DNA of 64,000 nucleotides from Bacteroidaceae bacterium (GTDB lineage Bacteria > Bacteroidota > Bacteroidia > Bacteroidales > Bacteroidaceae): NCBI GenBank assembly GCA_017555585.1, contig JAFZGA010000003.1, positions 19,236 to 83,235 on the forward strand, given 5' to 3'. Positions 46,319 through 54,624 of this stretch are shown piece by piece (within the stretch, counting starts at the first letter, position 1; each line of letters opens with the position of its first letter). The notes beneath the pieces are model-generated. The model made no database searches. It was not told the DNA's origin and saw only the letters and a program-made list of their open reading frames with translations. The position numbers were made by a program, and so were the translations under genes.

Positions 46319-47389
46319 ATGAGAATTCTGTCAATTCTTGCCATGTCGGTTTTTGCTTTGGCTGCTACAGCGCAGAGCTATACCATTACAGGTAAAATCG
46401 ATGCAAAGTATAACGGTAAAGAGATTGCTCTTTCTGAGCAGGCTGTATTTGTTGATACAGTTGTTGTTGAAAACGGGGCATTCAAGTTTGAACGTAATGT
46501 CGATGACCAGATTGTGTGCTGTGTGCAGATACCCGGCAACAGACGTGTGCGTGCCGACATCATGGCTGCTCCCGGAGCTGCTGTTACAGTCGATTTCACT
46601 CAGAATCCTGCATATATAACCGACAACGGCGGTCTTAACGACAAGTTGAACGAGGTGAACAACGCTGTGGCTGTTGCCGGAAGCGCTGTGAATGCAAAGA
46701 TTCAGGAGTTGCAGTCAAAGGGTATGCCTGTCAATGAGATCCAGGCTGCTGTGGGTGCCGATATCGAGGGAATCTACGATATCTATCGCAAGGCTATCGA
46801 GGATAACAAGGACAATATGGTAGGTGCATTTGTTCTCGGTATGGTAGCAAGCGAGTTCTATCCTACACTCGGCGCTCTCGATACAATGATCGGTAAGGTA
46901 AAATATGCTACTAAAGTTCCTAAGGTCATGATGGAGCGCGACAACCTTCTCAAGGCTGATGCAACACAGGCTGGCAAGATGTTTGTTGACTTCAGTGGCT
47001 TTACAGTTGATGGCAAGGATATCAAGTTGTCAGAATATGTAGGCAAAGGCAAATATGTGCTTGTTGACTTCTGGGCATCATGGTGTGGTCCTTGCAAGGC
47101 AGAGATCCCTAACCTTGTAGAATTGCAGAATAAGTTCGGTGGCGACAAGTTTACTGTACTTGGCGTAAATGTTTGGGACGAAGAGTCTAAATTCAAGGCT
47201 GCACTCACTGCTGAAGGTATCAACTATCCACAGATTTTTGTGCCACAGGGCAACAAGGACGATGCTACAGCATTGTATGGCATTAGGGGTATTCCTCAGA
47301 TAATCCTTTTCGGTCCTGACGGCGTAATCGTGCAGCGCAATCTTCGTGGCGATGCTATGAAGAAGCTTGTTGAGGAGAAACTCAAATGA
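46319..47389 (+). CDS. Secreted thioredoxin-fold protein with DUF4369-type N-terminus (second of two)
   Basis: A paralogue of the upstream gene. ATG at 46319 gives a cleavable signal peptide (MRILSILAMSVFALAATAQ), unlike the membrane anchor of the first copy. A DUF4369-like domain (YTITGKIDAKYNGKEIALS) is followed by the thioredoxin domain with WASWCGPCK (Cys256, Cys259) and the cis-Pro in GIPQIILFG. Shared segments such as YVGKGKYVLVDFWASWCGPC show recent duplication. A role in periplasmic disulfide reduction is inferred. It ends at a strong terminator. Confidence 0.88.
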   Translation: MRILSILAMSVFALAATAQSYTITGKIDAKYNGKEIALSEQAVFVDTVVVENGAFKFERNVDDQIVCCVQIPGNRRVRADIMAAPGAAVTVDFTQNPAYITDNGGLNDKLNEVNNAVAVAGSAVNAKIQELQSKGMPVNEIQAAVGADIEGIYDIYRKAIEDNKDNMVGAFVLGMVASEFYPTLGALDTMIGKVKYATKVPKVMMERDNLLKADATQAGKMFVDFSGFTVDGKDIKLSEYVGKGKYVLVDFWASWCGPCKAEIPNLVELQNKFGGDKFTVLGVNVWDEESKFKAALTAEGINYPQIFVPQGNKDDATALYGIRGIPQIILFGPDGVIVQRNLRGDAMKKLVEEKLK

Positions 47390-47404
47390 TAGAATAGTGA
47401 TATG

Positions 47405-47445
47405 ACAAAAAATTCCAAGCAGCGTGCTGCTTGGAATTTTTTTGT
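47405..47445. terminator. Bidirectional terminator after the thioredoxin pair
   Basis: A perfect stem of at least 15 bp (47409-47423 with 47426-47440) with a GT loop, A-rich before and T-rich after. Confidence 0.87.
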
Positions 47446-47538
47446 TTATCCTACAATCTGTCGGTAGATCCAATATGCCACTACGGCAATGAGTGTGATG
47501 ATTGTGGCTTTTGTTATGAAATGCAATATATTCTTCAT
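47446..47538 (-). CDS. Possible 30-residue single-pass membrane protein
   Basis: On the minus strand, ATG at 47538 opens a 30-codon frame: MKNILHFITKATIITLIAVV followed by AYWIYRQIVG. It is a basic N-terminus plus one strong transmembrane helix, ending exactly at the shared terminator. It lies downstream of the ferredoxin terminator, with no obvious promoter of its own. Coding is plausible from composition but unproven. Confidence 0.4.
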   Translation of the reverse strand: MKNILHFITKATIITLIAVVAYWIYRQIVG

Positions 47539-47550
47539 GGCGGGTGGTAA

Positions 47551-47588
47551 ATTAAAAGAGACTGGGTCAATTATGGCGCAGTCTCTTT
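47551..47588 (-). terminator. Terminator of the ferredoxin gene
   Basis: A perfect 10-bp stem (47555-47564 with 47579-47588). On the minus strand it is followed by TTTAATTT. Confidence 0.75.
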
Positions 47589-47611
47589 GGTTTTTGTTTC
47601 TGATACTTTGA

Positions 47612-47779
47612 TTATCCCTCGTGGATAGCCTCTGAAGGACAAACACTTGCACAGCTACCGCAGTCGATGCACAATTCGGGGTTGATTGAATACTTCTCAC
47701 CCTCAGAAATAGCACCCTGAGGACACTCGTCGATACATGTACCGCAAGCAACGCAGTCGTCTGAAATTACGTAAGCCAT
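47612..47779 (-). CDS. 2[4Fe-4S] ferredoxin
   Basis: A small (55-residue) electron carrier. Two cluster motifs are complete: CVACGTCIDECP and CIDCGSCASVCP. The start is ATG at 47779 (MAYVISDDC); the open frame continues upstream but lacks family similarity. It probably serves pyruvate:ferredoxin oxidoreductase or other anaerobic redox reactions. A TATCTTCG -7 box lies at 47819-47812 on the minus strand. Confidence 0.95.
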   Translation of the reverse strand: MAYVISDDCVACGTCIDECPQGAISEGEKYSINPELCIDCGSCASVCPSEAIHEG

Positions 47780-47928
47780 AGTATTAAAGTTTAAGTTTGT
47801 ATTATCCGGCACGAAGATAGTGTTTTTTGTATACACGCAAGCGGTTGTTACTTGATTTAACATTTTTTTATAGTTGAATATTTTTTTGTCCGTTTGGCAA
47901 TAAGTACGGCATGCTGACGTTATAATGT

Positions 47929-48636
47929 ATGATGCAAAAAATCTTTATCTACATATTTCTTCTGCTTATGTTGCCATTGTCGTCGTTGGCACAGGAGCGT
48001 AAGGTGCAGAATAAACCGTATATCGATTACCGTTTTCTGCACTACGGATTCTTTGTGGGTACACACGTTCAGGATATGGAGTTCGTGAACAACGGCTTTG
48101 TTACCGAGAACGGCGAGATGTGGTATGCCGATATAGCAGAGTATAGTCCCGGACTTAGCGTGGGTGTGCTCGCCGATATGCGCCTGAACAACTTTTTCTC
48201 GTTGCGTCTTATGCCTACAATGCATTTTGGCCAGAATAATGTGCTTTTTCGCGAACAGGCAAGCGGTGAGGTGGAACGCCAGCAGTTGAAGACAACATAT
48301 ATAGCTCTTCCTCTTCATGTGAAATTCGCGTCGGAGCGTTTCAATAATTACCGTCCCTATATAACTGCCGGTGTGAGCCCGATGGTCAATCTTACAGTAA
48401 AAAAGCAGAAGCAGATTCTTGTGAAACGCTTTGATGCAATGGTTGAGGTCGGTTTCGGATGTGATTTCTATCTGCCGTTCTTCAAGCTTATCCCTGAGTT
48501 GAAATTCTCATTCAGTCCGTTGAATATCCTGCAGAAGGAACGTGAGGATCTGCTTGATGCCAATCTGCTCAAATATACCCAGTCGCTTGATGGCGTGTCG
48601 AGCAAGATGATAACACTCTCATTCTATTTTGAATAA
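47929..48636 (+). CDS. PorT-family outer membrane protein
   Basis: A 235-residue secreted protein. Signal peptide FIYIFLLLMLPLSSLAQ is followed by a predicted beta-barrel with HYGFFVGTHVQDM, LSVGVLADMRLNNFFSLRLMP and a final strand ending in aromatic Phe (ITLSFYFE), a typical outer-membrane C-terminus. The pattern matches the PorT family, whose Porphyromonas member is needed for type IX secretion; many gut Bacteroidales without T9SS keep homologues, so that role is not assumed. Two adjacent ATGs (47929, 47932) are equally possible starts. It is followed at 4 nt by an esterase gene. Confidence 0.82.
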   Translation: MMQKIFIYIFLLLMLPLSSLAQERKVQNKPYIDYRFLHYGFFVGTHVQDMEFVNNGFVTENGEMWYADIAEYSPGLSVGVLADMRLNNFFSLRLMPTMHFGQNNVLFREQASGEVERQQLKTTYIALPLHVKFASERFNNYRPYITAGVSPMVNLTVKKQKQILVKRFDAMVEVGFGCDFYLPFFKLIPELKFSFSPLNILQKEREDLLDANLLKYTQSLDGVSSKMITLSFYFE

Positions 48637-48640
48637 TATT

Positions 48641-49258
48641 ATGGAACGTAACAATAAACTGCTCTATGTTCATGGTTTTGCCTCTTCTGGTAGCTCCGGA
48701 ACAGTCATGACCTTGCGCCGTCATCTCGCTTCGTGGCGAGTGATAGCTCCCGACCTTCCTGTCGATCCGTTCGATGCGCTTGAACTGTTGCGTAATATTG
48801 TAGAGAAAGAACAACCCGATGTCGTTGTAGGTACATCCATGGGCGGAATGTATACCCAGCAGCTGTGGGGCGTTCCGAGAATAATAGTAAACCCGTCGTT
48901 CGAGATGTCGCGTTCGTTGCTTTTCGGCAAGATGGGCAAGAACAAGTACATGTCAAAGCGTCAGGACGGTGCAGCAGAATTCCGTATCGACAAATCGGTA
49001 GTAGAACGTTTCAAGCTGATGGAAAAAACACAGTTCGATGGTGTCAACGATGCTGAAAAACAGCTTGTGACGGCACTCTTTGGCGACAAGGACCCTATTG
49101 TCAATTTCTATCCGCTGGTGGCTGAGCTGTATGGCAAGGAACGTTGTGTGCATTTTGACGGTGAACACCGTCTGAACGACGAGGTGGTGAAAAAGGTGCT
49201 GATTCCCATCATCAACAGTTATGTCAAGGCTGATGATACGCAGAATTGGTATTTTTGA
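48641..49258 (+). CDS. YqiA-like alpha/beta hydrolase (UPF0227)
   Basis: A 205-residue cytosolic esterase of the YqiA group. It has the N-terminal LLYVHGFASSGSSGTV oxyanion region, the nucleophile Ser66 in GTSMGGMY, an Asp in the FGDKDPIV segment and His176 in GEHRLND. Substrates of the family are mostly short acyl esters; the natural one is unknown. ATG at 48641 was chosen over an in-frame TTG at 48629 that overlaps the porT-like stop. The two genes appear co-transcribed. Confidence 0.85.
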   Translation: MERNNKLLYVHGFASSGSSGTVMTLRRHLASWRVIAPDLPVDPFDALELLRNIVEKEQPDVVVGTSMGGMYTQQLWGVPRIIVNPSFEMSRSLLFGKMGKNKYMSKRQDGAAEFRIDKSVVERFKLMEKTQFDGVNDAEKQLVTALFGDKDPIVNFYPLVAELYGKERCVHFDGEHRLNDEVVKKVLIPIINSYVKADDTQNWYF

Positions 49259-49316
49259 TAATTGTTGTTAAAATGGGCGATTCTCTGCCGTGGTTCCCGT
49301 CAACCGTTGTTTATTA

Positions 49317-49354
49317 GCTCTCTTTATAGTATCTTTGCAATTTATGCAAAGATA
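49317..49354 (+). promoter_or_regulatory. Promoter with mirrored -7 box before the TonB-dependent receptor
   Basis: AGCTC (49317-49321), then the -7 box TATCTTTG at 49330-49337. TATCTTTGCA (49330-49339) is mirrored exactly by TGCAAAGATA (49345-49354) across a 5-nt loop. It resembles a single unit of the promoter-repeat family. The receptor ATG lies 12 nt after the repeat. Confidence 0.65.
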
Positions 49355-49366
49355 TTTTGTTTATAG

Positions 49367-51580
49367 ATGAAGCTGTTGTTTGCCATAATGATGTTGTTCT
49401 CAATGCCGGAATGCGAAAATATCGATTCAGTGTTGTTGCAGGCTGTGGATATTGTCTCGTCGGTGAAAATCTCCGATGATGAGGCTGTAAGCGCATATTC
49501 GGTAACATCGCTCCGTCGTGCCGAACTCGAGAACAGGCATATAGGTTCTGTCAAGGAACTCTCGGCTATTGCTCCGAATTTCTATCAACCCGATTATGGT
49601 TCACGCATGACATCATCAATGTATGTGCGAGGTTTCGGTTCGCGCATCGACCAGCCCGTTGTGGGAATGAATATTGACGGTGTGCCTGTCATGAACAAGA
49701 ACAATTATGATTTCGAACTCTTTGATATTGACCGCGTGCAGGTGATGCGCGGAGCGCAAGGTGTGCTGTATGGACGTAACACATCGGGTGGTGCAATAAA
49801 CCTCTATACGATGTCACCTCTCAATTTCCAGGGCAAACGCTTTACTCTGGAGTATGGCAGCGCAAACAATGTGCGTGTCAAGGCTTCGCATTATGCTGCA
49901 CCTTCGCGCAGTTTCGGCTGGGCTGTGAGTCTGTTGTACAACCACAGCGACGGTTATTTCATGAATAAGGAACTTGGAAAGAACTGCGACGGTGGTGACA
50001 ATGGGGCATTGCGCTTGCGTCTGCAATGGCTTCCTGCCGGCGGCTGGAGCGTCGACAACACTCTTACAGCCGGATATACCTCGGAGGGCGGCTGGGCATA
50101 CAGGCATTACAATCCGGCCGACGGTACGCTTGCTCCTGTGGCATACAACGATGAGTGTTCATACAGACGTTTCAACATCTCCGAAGGTCTTGTCGTGAAA
50201 CGTAAGCTCGATTGGGCGACATTCTCTTCTACTACGGGCTACCAGTATGTCGATGACCGCATGAATCTCGACAACGACTTCTTGCCTCTCGACTATTTCT
50301 CGATGGGGCAATATCAGAAAGAGCACTCCTTGACACAGGAACTTGTGCTGAAAATGGACGATATGGGCATATTCAATCTTTTAGGAGGTCTTTTCGGTTT
50401 CTATAAACATAACAATATGTCAGCTCCGGTGCACTTCAAACAGTGCGGAATTGACAATTTGATATTGAAGAATGCTAACGAAGAGTGGTATTATAACCTT
50501 GGAAATGACAGGGAACTTTCGTTCAAGGAGGACAATTTCGTCATTTCCGATGATTTCGTTATTCCTGCATTCGGCGTGGCTGCCTATGTGCAGGGTGGTA
50601 TGTCGTTGGGCGGTTTCGATGTGAAGGCAGGTCTTCGTGTCGATTATGAGTATTCCTCAATGAGCTACGACAGTCGTTCTACGGTACATTACAGTACATA
50701 CAAGGATTTGCGTGACAGCAAAGAACTTAATACCGTGTTCAAAGGCAGCAAGGCTGTCGATGCGCTTGAACTGTTGCCGAGCCTTTCGGTTTCATACGGT
50801 GACGAGCGGGGCTGTGTCTATGCCTCAGCCCGTAAGGGTTTCAAAGCCGGAGGCTTCAACACTCAGCTGTTCTCTGACATTCTGCAAAGCAAGATGATAG
50901 GCGAGCTTATTGGCAACGATCAGAATGTCGATGCATCGTCAACCGTATATAAACCCGAGGAAAATTGGACTTTTGAGGTGGGTACCCATTTGTCGCCGTT
51001 GCCCGATGACAAACTCGATATCTCGGCTTCGCTCTTCTATATCGATTGCCGTAATCAACAGCTTACTGTCTTTCCCGAGGGAATGGGAACGGGGCGTATG
51101 ATGTCCAATGCCGGTCATTCATTCAGTGCAGGTGCTGAGGCTTCAGTACGCTACATTCTGGGCGATCTTACTTTCGATGCCGCTTTCGGTTATACTCATG
51201 CCGAATTCCTTGAATACAACCGTGGCGATGTCGATTTGTCGGGGAAAATTCTTCCTTATGCTCCACGCGAGACATATTCGGCGAATATCTCCTACCGTTT
51301 GCCTGTTCCACGTGCCTTTGCCAACTTCTTTGTGCTAAATGTGGGTTGGAATGGTTTTGGACGTACCTACTGGAACGAGGAGAATACATTGTCACAACCG
51401 TTCCATAGCTTGCTGTCGGCCTCGCTTGTGTGGGAAAAGGGCCATTGGGGTGCGTCGCTTTGGGGGAAGAATCTGCTGAATGAGAAATACAATACATTCT
51501 ATTTCCGCTCTATAGGCAACGACTTCTTTGCGCAAGGCAAGCCACTGCATTTTGGAATTTCACTACATGTAAATCTTTAG
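49367..51580 (+). CDS. TonB-dependent outer membrane receptor
   Basis: A 737-residue receptor that imports a bulky ligand across the outer membrane using TonB energy. A signal peptide (MKLLFAIMMLFSM) is followed by the plug domain with RGAQGVLYGRNTSGGAINL, and a beta-barrel ends in HFGISLHVNL. It lacks the carboxypeptidase-like N-terminal domain of SusC-type transporters and has no SusD partner, so it is closer to siderophore/vitamin/oligomer receptors. A calycin-like lipoprotein gene starts 5 nt after its stop and a GH123 gene follows, suggesting a shared ligand. The ligand is not readable. Confidence 0.92.
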   Translation: MKLLFAIMMLFSMPECENIDSVLLQAVDIVSSVKISDDEAVSAYSVTSLRRAELENRHIGSVKELSAIAPNFYQPDYGSRMTSSMYVRGFGSRIDQPVVGMNIDGVPVMNKNNYDFELFDIDRVQVMRGAQGVLYGRNTSGGAINLYTMSPLNFQGKRFTLEYGSANNVRVKASHYAAPSRSFGWAVSLLYNHSDGYFMNKELGKNCDGGDNGALRLRLQWLPAGGWSVDNTLTAGYTSEGGWAYRHYNPADGTLAPVAYNDECSYRRFNISEGLVVKRKLDWATFSSTTGYQYVDDRMNLDNDFLPLDYFSMGQYQKEHSLTQELVLKMDDMGIFNLLGGLFGFYKHNNMSAPVHFKQCGIDNLILKNANEEWYYNLGNDRELSFKEDNFVISDDFVIPAFGVAAYVQGGMSLGGFDVKAGLRVDYEYSSMSYDSRSTVHYSTYKDLRDSKELNTVFKGSKAVDALELLPSLSVSYGDERGCVYASARKGFKAGGFNTQLFSDILQSKMIGELIGNDQNVDASSTVYKPEENWTFEVGTHLSPLPDDKLDISASLFYIDCRNQQLTVFPEGMGTGRMMSNAGHSFSAGAEASVRYILGDLTFDAAFGYTHAEFLEYNRGDVDLSGKILPYAPRETYSANISYRLPVPRAFANFFVLNVGWNGFGRTYWNEENTLSQPFHSLLSASLVWEKGHWGASLWGKNLLNEKYNTFYFRSIGNDFFAQGKPLHFGISLHVNL

Positions 51581-51585
51581 ATAAA

Positions 51586-52047
51586 ATGAAAAATATAATA
51601 AAAATACTGTTTTTGTCGGCTGTGGTGCTGCTTCAGTCGTGTGTTGAGAACGATACTACATTCTCTGCCGATGCCGACGGTGTCTTTTATGGTGATCTCA
51701 CTGTGGGTGATTACACAGAAAGGGTTGGAATATCGGTAACAGAGACATCCGATTCCACAGTCGAAGTCTTTTTTGACAATGTGAAGTTTGCTCGGGCAAT
51801 GCCGGTGCGCATCGATATCATAGTCAAGGATATCAGCTCATGGAGGAGTGCCGAAGTGTTGAGCTTTTCGGCAACGGACATTGATCCTTATGTAAACAAG
51901 GAGCCGGGCTGTCAACCATCGTATCGCTTTGCCGATATGGAGGGTGTGGTGACAGGTAACAGCCTTGTCCTTTCGGCAAGAATGGCCGATGGCCTGAAAC
52001 CCTCGCTTGCCGGCAAGAAGTTCAGTTTTTCAGGAACAAGTAAATGA
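51586..52047 (+). CDS. Calycin-like lipoprotein
   Basis: A 153-residue lipoprotein with lipobox LLQSC. Its strand pattern (GVFYGDLTVGDYTERVGISV ... VEVFFDNVKFARAMPVRIDI) fits the calycin/lipocalin-like domain found in Bacteroidetes lipoproteins. Such proteins are usually surface-exposed and bind hydrophobic or small ligands. The gene sits 5 nt after the TonB receptor and 7 nt before the GH123 gene, so a binding partner for one of them is plausible. Confidence 0.78.
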   Translation: MKNIIKILFLSAVVLLQSCVENDTTFSADADGVFYGDLTVGDYTERVGISVTETSDSTVEVFFDNVKFARAMPVRIDIIVKDISSWRSAEVLSFSATDIDPYVNKEPGCQPSYRFADMEGVVTGNSLVLSARMADGLKPSLAGKKFSFSGTSK

Positions 52048-52054
52048 ACATGAT

Positions 52055-53710
52055 ATGAAAAGAGTATTTTTTGTAATGGCTTTTGTGGCTGTAGCCTTTT
52101 CGGCTATGGCACAGATTGAGGTCCGTTGGGGCAGTGCTGACGTGCGTTATCCGGTGGATTGTGCGACAAATGTCAGTGACCGTGCTCAGAACAGTGTGAC
52201 AGCATGGCGTGGTGAGCGTGTCAACTTGCAACTTGTGGTGGAGAACGGCGCTGAAGAGAATACCGTGGAATACAGTTTCAGTGACCTTGAATGTGGTAAC
52301 AGTGTTATCCCCGCATCGAATGTTGTGGGTGGGTTCGTGCAACCGGTGCTGACCGACAGGTTTACAGGCTGTGGCCGTCACGAGGTCGATGCATACGGCG
52401 AAGTTCCTGTAGCCGACCGCATAACCGCTACTAATCCTGCAATTCTTGACGCTGACAGCCGTCGCGGTTTGTGGTTGACGGTCCAAGTGCCGCAGGACGT
52501 AAAGCCCGGAACATACAAGGGATACGTGGAGCTTGCATGTGACGGTAAAAAGACCAAGCATAAGTATACCGTTAAAGTGCTTGGACACACTTTGCCGGCT
52601 CCAAAGGATTGGGCATTCCATCTCGACCTTTGGCAGAATCCTTATGCCGTTGCACGTGTACATAATGTGGAGCTTTGGAGCAAGGAACACTTCGATGTGT
52701 TGCGTCCATATATGCTCAAGCTCGCTTCGGGTGGTCAGAAGGCCATCACTGCTACACTCATAGACCGTCCTTGGGACGGACAGACATACGACCCGTTCGG
52801 CAGTATGGTAACATGGGTGCGTAAAGCCGACGGCACATGGTGGTACGACTTCACTATCTTCGACCGTTGGGTGGAATTCATGATGTCATGTGGCATCGAC
52901 AAGGAGATAACATGCTTCTCGATGATTCCTTGGAAACTCTCTTTCCGTTATTACGATCAGGCAACCCATTCGCACAAATATATCGAATGTGCTCCGGGTG
53001 ATGAGGCCTATGCACAGTTCTGGGGCGGAATGCTCAGCGCTTTTGCTGCTCATTTGAAAGAAAAGGGCTGGTTCGAAAAAACATTCATCTCTATGGACGA
53101 GCGTAGCTTGCAGCAGATGCAGGCGGCGATAAAGGTGATAAAGGATTATGCTCCGGGAATGAAGATTTCTATGGCAGGAAACTATCACCCTGAGATTGAG
53201 GCCGATATTTACGACTACTGTCTCGACATCTTTGCTTATGGTGCATATACTCCCGAACTTGTAGCCAAGCGCAGGGAGCAGGGCAAGGTTTCTACATACT
53301 ACACATGTTGCAGTGCTGAATATCCAAACCTCTTCACCTTCTCGGCTCCAGCCGATGCTGAATTCATTGCTCTTGAGGCGCTTGCAAAAGATCTTGACGG
53401 CTATCTGCGTTGGGCATACAACAGTTGGACCGTTACTCCCGAGGAGGATTCGCGTTTCACCGCATGGCCTGCAGGCGATACCTATGTCATTTATCCTTTC
53501 TGTCTAAGCTCAATCCGTTGGGAACGTCTTGTGCAGGGTATCCAACAGTTCGAGAAGTACAGGATTCTGCTTGCCGAAGCAAAGGCAAAAGGTAACACCT
53601 CGCGGGTGAAGGCACTCGGGAAACTGTTGAAGACAATTGATGTTGCCAAGATTGCTGCCGACAGCGGCAAGATGGTGAACGGTTTCCGTAATGGCTTGAA
53701 TGCAATGTGA
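52055..53710 (+). CDS. GH123-type glycoside hydrolase (DUF4091 catalytic domain)
   Basis: A secreted enzyme of 551 residues. ATG at 52055 gives a signal peptide (MKRVFFVMAFVAVAFSAMAQ). An N-terminal beta-sandwich (about 20-190) is followed by a TIM-barrel catalytic domain. The adjacent acidic pair Asp348-Glu349 in FISMDERS matches the substrate-assisted D-E motif of GH123, known as beta-N-acetylgalactosaminidases acting on glycosphingolipids. HLDLWQNPYAVARV and YYTCCSAEYPN are further family segments. The neighbourhood (TonB receptor, lipoprotein, GH95) suits host-glycan foraging. Confidence 0.85.
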   Translation: MKRVFFVMAFVAVAFSAMAQIEVRWGSADVRYPVDCATNVSDRAQNSVTAWRGERVNLQLVVENGAEENTVEYSFSDLECGNSVIPASNVVGGFVQPVLTDRFTGCGRHEVDAYGEVPVADRITATNPAILDADSRRGLWLTVQVPQDVKPGTYKGYVELACDGKKTKHKYTVKVLGHTLPAPKDWAFHLDLWQNPYAVARVHNVELWSKEHFDVLRPYMLKLASGGQKAITATLIDRPWDGQTYDPFGSMVTWVRKADGTWWYDFTIFDRWVEFMMSCGIDKEITCFSMIPWKLSFRYYDQATHSHKYIECAPGDEAYAQFWGGMLSAFAAHLKEKGWFEKTFISMDERSLQQMQAAIKVIKDYAPGMKISMAGNYHPEIEADIYDYCLDIFAYGAYTPELVAKRREQGKVSTYYTCCSAEYPNLFTFSAPADAEFIALEALAKDLDGYLRWAYNSWTVTPEEDSRFTAWPAGDTYVIYPFCLSSIRWERLVQGIQQFEKYRILLAEAKAKGNTSRVKALGKLLKTIDVAKIAADSGKMVNGFRNGLNAM

Positions 53711-53723
53711 TTTTTTTTGAGAA

Positions 53724-54602
53724 ATGAAAGATAGATTATTTGGTGTTGTGTTGCTCCTGCTATGCTGTCTCTCTGTGGCAGATGCCAAGGTGTACAAGGT
53801 GGAGGAGGTACCAATGGTGCATCTTGCCGACCATAGACGCTATGTGAGCAACCCGGACGGAATACTCTCAGCATCATCTGTTGCTGCCATCGACGGTATG
53901 TTGCTTGCCCTTGAGGAGAGCACCGGCATTCAGGTGCTGGTGGCTGTGCTCGGCGATATTGAGGGTGGCGACTGCTTTGACTTTGCCTACCGTTTGGGTA
54001 AGGAGAACGGAGTGGGGCGCAAAGAGAGCGACAACGGTCTTGTGGTGCTGCTCTCCACCGGTGAGCGCTGTGTGCAGTTCGCCACCGGTTATGGGCTCGA
54101 GGGTGTGATGACCGATGCTATATGCAAACGCATACAGCAACAATATATGGTGGAGCATTTTGCCTCTGGCGACTGGGATACCGGTATGGTGGACGGTATG
54201 CGTGCTGTCTGCGGTATTCTTGATGGAACAATGGAGCCGCCTGCCGAGGAGGACGACCTTCTCGCCATGATACTTGCTATGGTGTTTATCTTTGGCGGTA
54301 TCATGCTTGTAGCCTTTGTCGTTTGGTATTTCAACCGTTGTCCCAACTGTGGCAAGCATAATATCCAACGCACGGGTACGCAGGTCGTAAGCGTCGATGG
54401 TTGTATGCTACAGGAGACAACATACGTCTGCAAACATTGTGGGCACACTTTCAAACGTCGCGAGAATACCCTCAACAACAATAGGCGTGGCCCGGGTGGT
54501 GGAGTAATCATCGGTGGCGGTAGTTTTGGTCGTGGCGGAGGCTACGGTGGCAGTTTCGGTGGCGGAAGCTTTGGTGGCGGTGGTGCCGGCAGCCGTTTTT
54601 GA
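53724..54602 (+). CDS. TPM-domain (YgcG-like) membrane protein with zinc ribbon and Gly-rich tail
   Basis: A 292-residue protein with signal peptide (MKDRLFGVVLLLLCCLSVADA). The TPM domain (about residues 38-170; VSNPDGILS, GIQVLVAVLG, NGLVVLLSTGERCVQFATGYGLEG) precedes one transmembrane helix (about 185-205). A zinc ribbon (CPNCGKHN ... CKHCGHTF) and a very Gly-rich C-terminus complete the chain. TPM proteins paired with LemA are widespread and of unclear role. LemA follows 22 nt downstream. Confidence 0.85.
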   Translation: MKDRLFGVVLLLLCCLSVADAKVYKVEEVPMVHLADHRRYVSNPDGILSASSVAAIDGMLLALEESTGIQVLVAVLGDIEGGDCFDFAYRLGKENGVGRKESDNGLVVLLSTGERCVQFATGYGLEGVMTDAICKRIQQQYMVEHFASGDWDTGMVDGMRAVCGILDGTMEPPAEEDDLLAMILAMVFIFGGIMLVAFVVWYFNRCPNCGKHNIQRTGTQVVSVDGCMLQETTYVCKHCGHTFKRRENTLNNNRRGPGGGVIIGGGSFGRGGGYGGSFGGGSFGGGGAGSRF

Positions 54603-54624
54603 TAATTTGTATAATTAAGAATGA

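Noticed and set aside
47929-48636. The PorT-like gene taken as evidence for an active type IX secretion system
   Set aside because: No other T9SS component is in the window, and homologues occur in species without the system.
49367-51580. The TonB receptor considered as a SusC-type transporter of a polysaccharide utilisation locus
   Set aside because: It has no N-terminal carboxypeptidase-like domain, is short for SusC, and has no SusD-like neighbour.
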